Assembly: GCF_029227915.1 (NCBI RefSeq) | Contig: NC_079880.1 | Span: forward strand, 12,429,501-12,489,500 | Direction of reading: 5' to 3' | Length of the DNA: 60,000 nt | Origin: Hydractinia symbiolongicarpus | Lineage: Eukaryota > Cnidaria > Hydrozoa > Anthoathecata > Hydractiniidae | Shown: in pieces, positions 55,007-60,000 of the stretch | Numbering within the stretch: the first letter of the stretch is position 1 | Layout of the letters: every line of letters begins with the position of its first letter | Made by a program: the position numbers and the translations under genes | Notes under the pieces: model-generated | The model's database searches: none | Told to the model about the DNA's origin: nothing | The model's input: the letters and a program-made list of their open reading frames with translations, nothing else

Positions 55007-57862
55007 ATGCCTAAATCTGCACTTGAGTCTGATATTGGTATGTATAGTTATATATATATAAACATTCAACTTTTTTTTGCAAAATAGTTAAACGACTTCT
55101 GAGGAGAGGACTCAGGTTTAACAACTAGCTAGTAGCTAACTGCTGCACTGCTGCTGGTAGAATTGACTACTGTTGTATTTTTAGGTTTAACAAAATATAG
55201 CTACCTACTTTTATAATTATATTTACCTTAACGTCCTAGCTAGCCAGCTATAATGCTTGTGTACCATGTCGGTTGCTAAAATAGACAAGTTTCAAGCAAG
55301 ACAGTTGGCGTCGTGTAGATTAGTGGTTATAGCTCTCGTATTCTGTATGGGAGACCGGGATTCGATTCCTCTTGACAGCGATTCAACATGGGCGAGTGAT
55401 TGTTACCATAGCCCCGAGTTAACCCAAGCCATGTGAGGAAAGTTGGTGAGATGATGGCACACTGTGTGGGCCGTTGGATGTTGCCGGGAGTTGTCTAGTA
55501 GAGCGCGGGCCCTAATTGGGTCTGTGTAGCTCCAAATGAGCATTAAATACTCTAGGACCTTCCATCTAAACCATGGTCCCTCCTGAAAATAATAGACAGG
55601 GATATAGATGACTTGCTAGAATCTTTGTTTACATTTTATTTAGGCAGGCAAATAGTTTTTTAACCAATCAGATCTTCTAAAAAGAATTATTAGCCAATTA
55701 AATTGCTTTATTTTGCCTGCCAAAAAATAAAAACAAAAAAATTATCAAGATAGCAAGTCATCTATTTGATATTTGTGTAAAATATGCACAAGATGGATAG
55801 CTAGATAGATGTGCATATTTTATGTGCATATTTTTTTTTTAATGCACGATCACTATTACAAAATTAAATTTTTATTTAATCACGAGGGAGCACTGTGGGG
55901 ATGGCAGCAGCACAAAGGAATAGTTACAAGATATTTGAATGTGCACTAGTTTGTGTTGGGGGGGGGGGGCACTACAAAAAGACGTGACAATGGAAAAAAT
56001 ATAAACAGTTATGCTCAACCTACAAACCAGGGATCCCGTGTCCATTGTGATCAATCTACGATAGCTTCATACACATACATATTTGTATATATAATGACAT
56101 TATACATCAAATCTTAAACGTTTTGTTTATCCTCTTTTAACTTTATATCCTTTAAATTATCAGCAATACTTTTGGTTGAATAGTTAGTTTTTCATTGATC
56201 GACTGAAGAAAGACACTTGGCTACTTGGTTTGCAATAATAAGCAAAGCCTGTCATTGACAGAATTGGTTGTATCGGAACAGTAGGTTTGTGGATTTTAGC
56301 TAAACCATACAGACAAGGCAGTTGGCTACCGATTAGCTTCAGTTTGTTATGCGAAGGTACTGAGATTTTTTGGGGTTGCGGAATGATTTAGTAGTGTTTA
56401 TGATTCCTTCTTCTTTTTTATTATATATTGGTTTTTCTAGTTTTTCCATTGCAGTAAATGTCTAATATTGTACCTTACCTTGTTGTGCCTTGTTGTAGGC
56501 TTTCGATGAAAGTCTTTAGGATTAGCAGTTGTGTGTCAGTCCATCCTCCATTGGATTGAACATCCAGTTTACACCAATGTGTGCATATATGTATAATTGA
56601 ATTTGAATCAGCCTGTCTTAACGTGGTTTATCCTACCAGTTATCGTTCATCTGGTATCTGGAATAGATATTTATCAAGGCTGTTTTTAAAGAGGTCCAGT
56701 GTGGAACCAGACATATTATGGATGGATTTGTGGAGAATATTAAAATGCTTTATTCCATGGATTGGTAAACTGAACTCTGCCACCCTACTGTATGGACCAC
56801 ACAGAAGTTTTGCTTTCTGCCCATGCCAAGGATGATGATAGCTTTGGATATTCAGATTGACATTTGGTACCAACTGTTCCATGATTTTCCAAATTTAAAT
56901 TATTTGGTACATTTTCCTTCTACGCTCCAATGAATACAATTTCACTTCCTTTAATGCTTTCCAATAGCTGTGATTGGTCAAGTTTTGGATTTCTCGTATA
57001 TAGGACCATTGCAATGCCTCTATCATCAGTATCTCTTCAACTTTATGTGAACTCCATAGGACTGAACAGTACTCTAATAGAGGAAGAACCAGAGATTTCC
57101 ACATGGTCTTAAGGTGGTCCTTCGTTCTGGTGTAAAAAGTTCTTAAAATCCAAGACATCATATTTTTACTGTCATTTACTACTTTCAATATATGGGAATG
57201 AAAGGAGCAGTTGGTGGATAATATGACACCAAGATCTTTCAATTCCTCTCGCTCTGTGATGATGGATCCAGAGGGGGAAAGATACGATGTGCAATTTTTC
57301 AGGGTGTCGTTCGTGCCACAACGCATGACCTCAAACTTTAGATCATTAAATTTCATGTTTGCATCTTCTGCCCATTCATAAATTTCCTGAAGGTCACTTT
57401 GCAACTTGCCCATGTCCCTGAGAGAGCCAATGTTCTTGGTAACCCTTGTATCATCAGCAAATGATCGTTCAAGACTGTCACTGACATTTGAGTCTATATC
57501 TCCAAGGAGGATGATGACACTACCTTGGGGTACGGCTGAAATAACAGCAACATGGTGTGATTCAATTCCATTGACAATGATTGATTGGGTGCTGTTTGCC
57601 AGGAAAGCTTCAACAAAGTTAAATAATTTTCCTTTGATTCCAAGTTTTTCAAGTTTTTTTAAGACAATGTAAATATACCTGGGTCACTTTCATCAGAGCG
57701 AACATTGTTAATTAACCATTTAAGCCTAACTTTTTATCAGTTGTTAGTTTTTTCTAGGAAAAATGCTTTTATTTTAGAGAAATGTACCAGCGAGTTCAAT
57801 GTAACCGAGGATTGGCAGCTTATTATGGATCTATGTGACAGAATAAAAACAGCCAGCAATGG
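55007..57862 (+). CDS. STAM-like VHS-domain adaptor, first two exons (3' part outside)
   Basis: Exon 55007-55037 encodes MPKSALESDI and ends in phase 1 before gtatgt. Exon 57778-57862 begins with acceptor ttttag and continues EKCTSEFNVTEDWQLIMDLC, then DRIKTASNG before gtaagc. The joined start has the layout of the N-terminus of STAM/Hse1 proteins, whose VHS domain opens with E-K-x-T-x-E-x-N-x-T-E-D-W and I-M-D-x-C-D. STAM pairs with HRS in the ESCRT-0 complex on endosomes and sorts ubiquitinated cargo. Only about 39 residues are visible, so the SH3, UIM and coiled-coil parts must lie beyond the right edge. TOM1 and HRS fit less well. Confidence 0.78.
55307..55580 (+). mobile_element. tRNA-derived SINE
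   Basis: GCGTCGTGTAGATTAGTGG opens a tRNA-like head with A box TAGATTAGTGG (55316-55326) and B box GGATTCGATTCC (55358-55369). A GC-richer body of about 200 bases follows. It lies in intron 1 of the STAM-like gene, in sense orientation. Confidence 0.7.
55604..55765. mobile_element. Foldback/MITE element
   Basis: ATAGATGACTTGCTA at 55604-55618 is inverted at 55751-55765, and GGCAGGCAAA at 55643-55652 is inverted at 55712-55721. It has nested inverted arms, ~160 bp in all, and no coding. It follows the SINE by about 25 bases. Confidence 0.65.
56630..57680 (-). mobile_element. Jockey/CR1-like LINE fragment
   Basis: The minus strand encodes SAVPQGSV, then after a deletion FADDTRVTKNIG, KLQSDLQEIYEWAEDANMKF, LKDLGVILSTNCSFHSHI, LVLPLLEYCSVLW and a C-terminal LDLFKNSLDKYLFQIPDE. 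This is the reverse-transcriptase palm with a catalytic FADD followed by the typical C-terminal domain. The segment between VPQGS and LLGDI is deleted. Dead copy in STAM-like intron 1. Confidence 0.8.
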
Positions 57863-57994
57863 GTAAGCTTAAAATTTGCGTTTACATATATACCTCAATC
57901 ATTTCATAAAACGTGATTTGAAATAAACTTATATACTGTATCAATGATTGTGTATAAGTATAAGTACTAGTTAATAAGTTGTTGATTGATGATG

Positions 57995-60000
57995 GTGTCA
58001 CTTTAAAAAACACCCAGTCCAGCCTGTAAACGGTTGGTGCTAGAAAGGGCATCCATCTGTAAAACAATGCAAAAAATCTTTATTAATGGCCGTAAGAACA
58101 GTTGATCAGACAAACTGCGTAAACGGGGCTGGAACTCTAAGGAGTGAAGGTGTGGCGCACGGTAGGACAGATGTCAGGTGTGAGTCAGACCCTTACCCAG
58201 CTATCACATCACAAGGTAGATAACACTAGGTTGAGTATGGCTAGTGTAAATGTTGGTACTCTGAGAGGTAGAGCAGGTGAAGTAGTTGAAATGTTAGAAC
58301 GTAGATCTGTTGATATGTGTTGTGTTCAGGAAGTCAGATGGAGAGGAGTTTCAGTGAGATTTTTGGAAGGTAATTAAGCTTTTGGATTGGTAATAGTGAT
58401 GGATATGAAGAAGTTGGCATATTTGTTGCAGAGAAGTGGGTTGAAAAAGTAATAAATGTTATGTGTGTTAATAGTTGTATCATAGTGATAAAGTTTTTGA
58501 TAGGTAATAGTATTGTCACTTTTCTGTCAGTTTATGCTCCACATTGTGGACTCGTCAAACAACTTCAGCTTCAACTGTATCAATAAATACAGTTTATAAC
58601 CACTTGTGGGTATATTAAACTATTTTTAAAAACGCTAAAATGTATTTAATTAAATGCCGTGTTCTGCCGTGGTTAAATTAAATGTTTGTTGAACGTTTTA
58701 CGTATTTGAAGTAATGTTTTTTTATTGCATATTATTTTATATACATCCTGTAAGTATAATAATTTTACTATAATTATATATAATTTTATTTAGTAAAGGA
58801 ATCATTGACAGTATACAACACTATTAAACCAACCTTAAAAAAGCTAGTTCACTTTCCTTTTTTTGTTCTAAAATTAGGGGGTAGCTAGAACATAAAAAAC
58901 GAAGATATCTGCAAACATTTTTTTTACGGGGTTTATCCGATCTGCGATCGCACATGTCTACGGACATTGGCTTATGCTTGGTTTAAATGAAAGCTCCTTA
59001 TTGCTTAAAATATACAACGAAAAGTAAGTAAAAAATGTACAATAGAATATCCTTGAAAAATCTAAATATTTAAGCTCAATTTTCTAAACTTTTAGCGCGA
59101 GTCCAAATGGACTCGCGTAGCCATGACTAACGCGAGTCTCGGCGCGAGTTGGACTCGCGGACTCGCGTCGGATTTCAAGCCCTGTAAGATAAGTTTTCTG
59201 ATGAGTTAATAGCAGTCACATCAAAGTTTGGAGGCACTGAACTTGTCATGGTGGGTGGCGACTTTAATGGTCATGTTGGGAAGTCATCTGAAGGTTTTGG
59301 AGATGTACATGGAGGCTATGGATTTGGGAGCAGAAATAAGGAAGGGGAGAGATTGCTTGAGTTTGGAATGGCAACAAACATGGTGGTTTGCAACACATCA
59401 TTCAATAAAAGACTGAGTAGGCTGATAACATCTGAGTCATGTGGTTGTAAGACACATTTAGATTACTTCCTGGTTAGAAAGTCAGACAAGGAAGTGGTCA
59501 AGGATGTGAAAGTTATATCGGGGGAAGAGTGTGTTTCTCAGTATAGATTGCTGGTTTGTGATATTATCTTGAAGAGTGTTAAAGAAGCCAAGGGAAAGTT
59601 CAGGCCGCGTCGTAAAGTCTAAAAGCTGAAGGAAGAGATTGTAGCAAGACAATTTAGTGCAAAAGTTCAGCAGTTAGCCCACAATGGTCAATGTGATAAT
59701 GACAATGTTGAAAGTACTTAGACTACTTTGAAGAATTGTCTTCTAGAAGCTTCTAATGATACTTGTGGGTGGACGAAAAGACCAGCTAGACATAGACAGA
59801 CCTGGTGGTGAAATAATGAGGTTGACCAGTGTATAAAGAAAAGAGGAAACTTTGGAAAGAGTGGAAGTCAGGTGGCAGTAAAAATATTTACTTGAAGCTA
59901 AGTGTCGTGCTCGTACAGCAGTGTATAAGGCAAAATCAGAAGCAGAGAGAAACAGATTTGCAGATGTGTTAAGAAGGGAAGTCCAGTGCAATGAGGTATT
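57995..60000 (+). mobile_element. LINE 5' part, endonuclease domain (runs off the window)
   Basis: After a leader containing GGTGCTAGAAAGGGCATCC, the plus strand encodes VNVGTLRGRAGEVVEMLERR and CCVQEVRWRG (58240-58350), the start of an AP-type endonuclease. After an interruption it continues VMVGGDFNGHVGK (~59250) and THLDYFLVRK. From 59763, ARHRQTWW-type sequence is almost identical to the reverse complement of 36955-37165, so this is the same family as the remnant at 35283-37165. Frameshifts and stops make it inactive. Confidence 0.82.
58558..59187. mobile_element. hAT-like insertion inside the LINE
   Basis: The endonuclease frame stops making sense after VYAPHCGLVK near 58560 and resumes with DKFSDELIAVTSKFGG near 59188. 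The ~630-bp insert ends GGATTTCAAGCCCTG, the inverse of a CAGGGCTTGAAAT hAT-type terminus. Near that end are several ACTCGCG repeats. The left terminus is not clear. Confidence 0.5.

Overview
This is an AT-rich metazoan genomic window with spliceosomal GT-AG introns of a few hundred bases to several kilobases. It is most likely from a cnidarian, perhaps a hydrozoan, but the taxon is an inference from gene content and composition and is not proven here. Almost all coding sequence is in multi-exon genes that I assembled by hand from splice sites, reading frame and domain pattern.

Positions 818-6443 (+) hold the 3' part of a secreted-type EGF-repeat gene, gene A: seven one-exon EGF modules followed by a Thr-rich terminal exon. 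Its 5' end lies left of the window. Positions 7203-30633 (-) hold a complete giant gene, gene B, with 26 exons. The exon lengths sum to 12,498 nt, exactly 4,166 codons including the stop. The predicted 4,165-residue protein has a signal peptide, a ~950-residue disordered Lys/Ser/Pro-rich exon, a His/Asp-rich repeat region, 17 EGF-like modules each in its own phase 1-1 exon, a mucin-like Thr/Pro segment, and a ~600-residue Glu/Lys/Arg/Gln-rich helix. Genes A and B are tail to tail. Their last seven EGF exons plus the terminal exon correspond one to one in order, so they are an inverted duplicate pair that diverged greatly in the terminal exon.

Positions 32830-52193 (+) hold a complete 17-exon gene for a 600-residue FERM-domain protein of the band 4.1/FRMD class, transcribed divergently from gene B. 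Its first intron carries decayed hAT and LINE pieces. Its seventh intron (6.5 kb) is almost entirely one composite mobile structure: short terminal inverted repeats and arrays rich in the palindrome AAGACGTCTT enclose two head-to-tail Helitron-like elements, and one of these contains a degenerate ~100-bp satellite.

From 55007 (+) a STAM-like endosomal-sorting adaptor gene begins. Two exons are visible, encoding the start of its VHS domain, and the rest lies beyond the right edge. Its introns hold a tRNA-derived SINE, a foldback element, a Jockey/CR1-like LINE fragment and a 5' LINE segment. That last segment is the same family as the LINE remnant at 35.3-37.2 kb and is itself interrupted by a hAT-like piece.

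The most original content is the A/B gene pair, which may encode extracellular structural, adhesive or metal-binding proteins (inferred), and the nested transposon structure in the FERM gene. I found no confident free-standing RNA gene, CRISPR array or prokaryotic-type operon.
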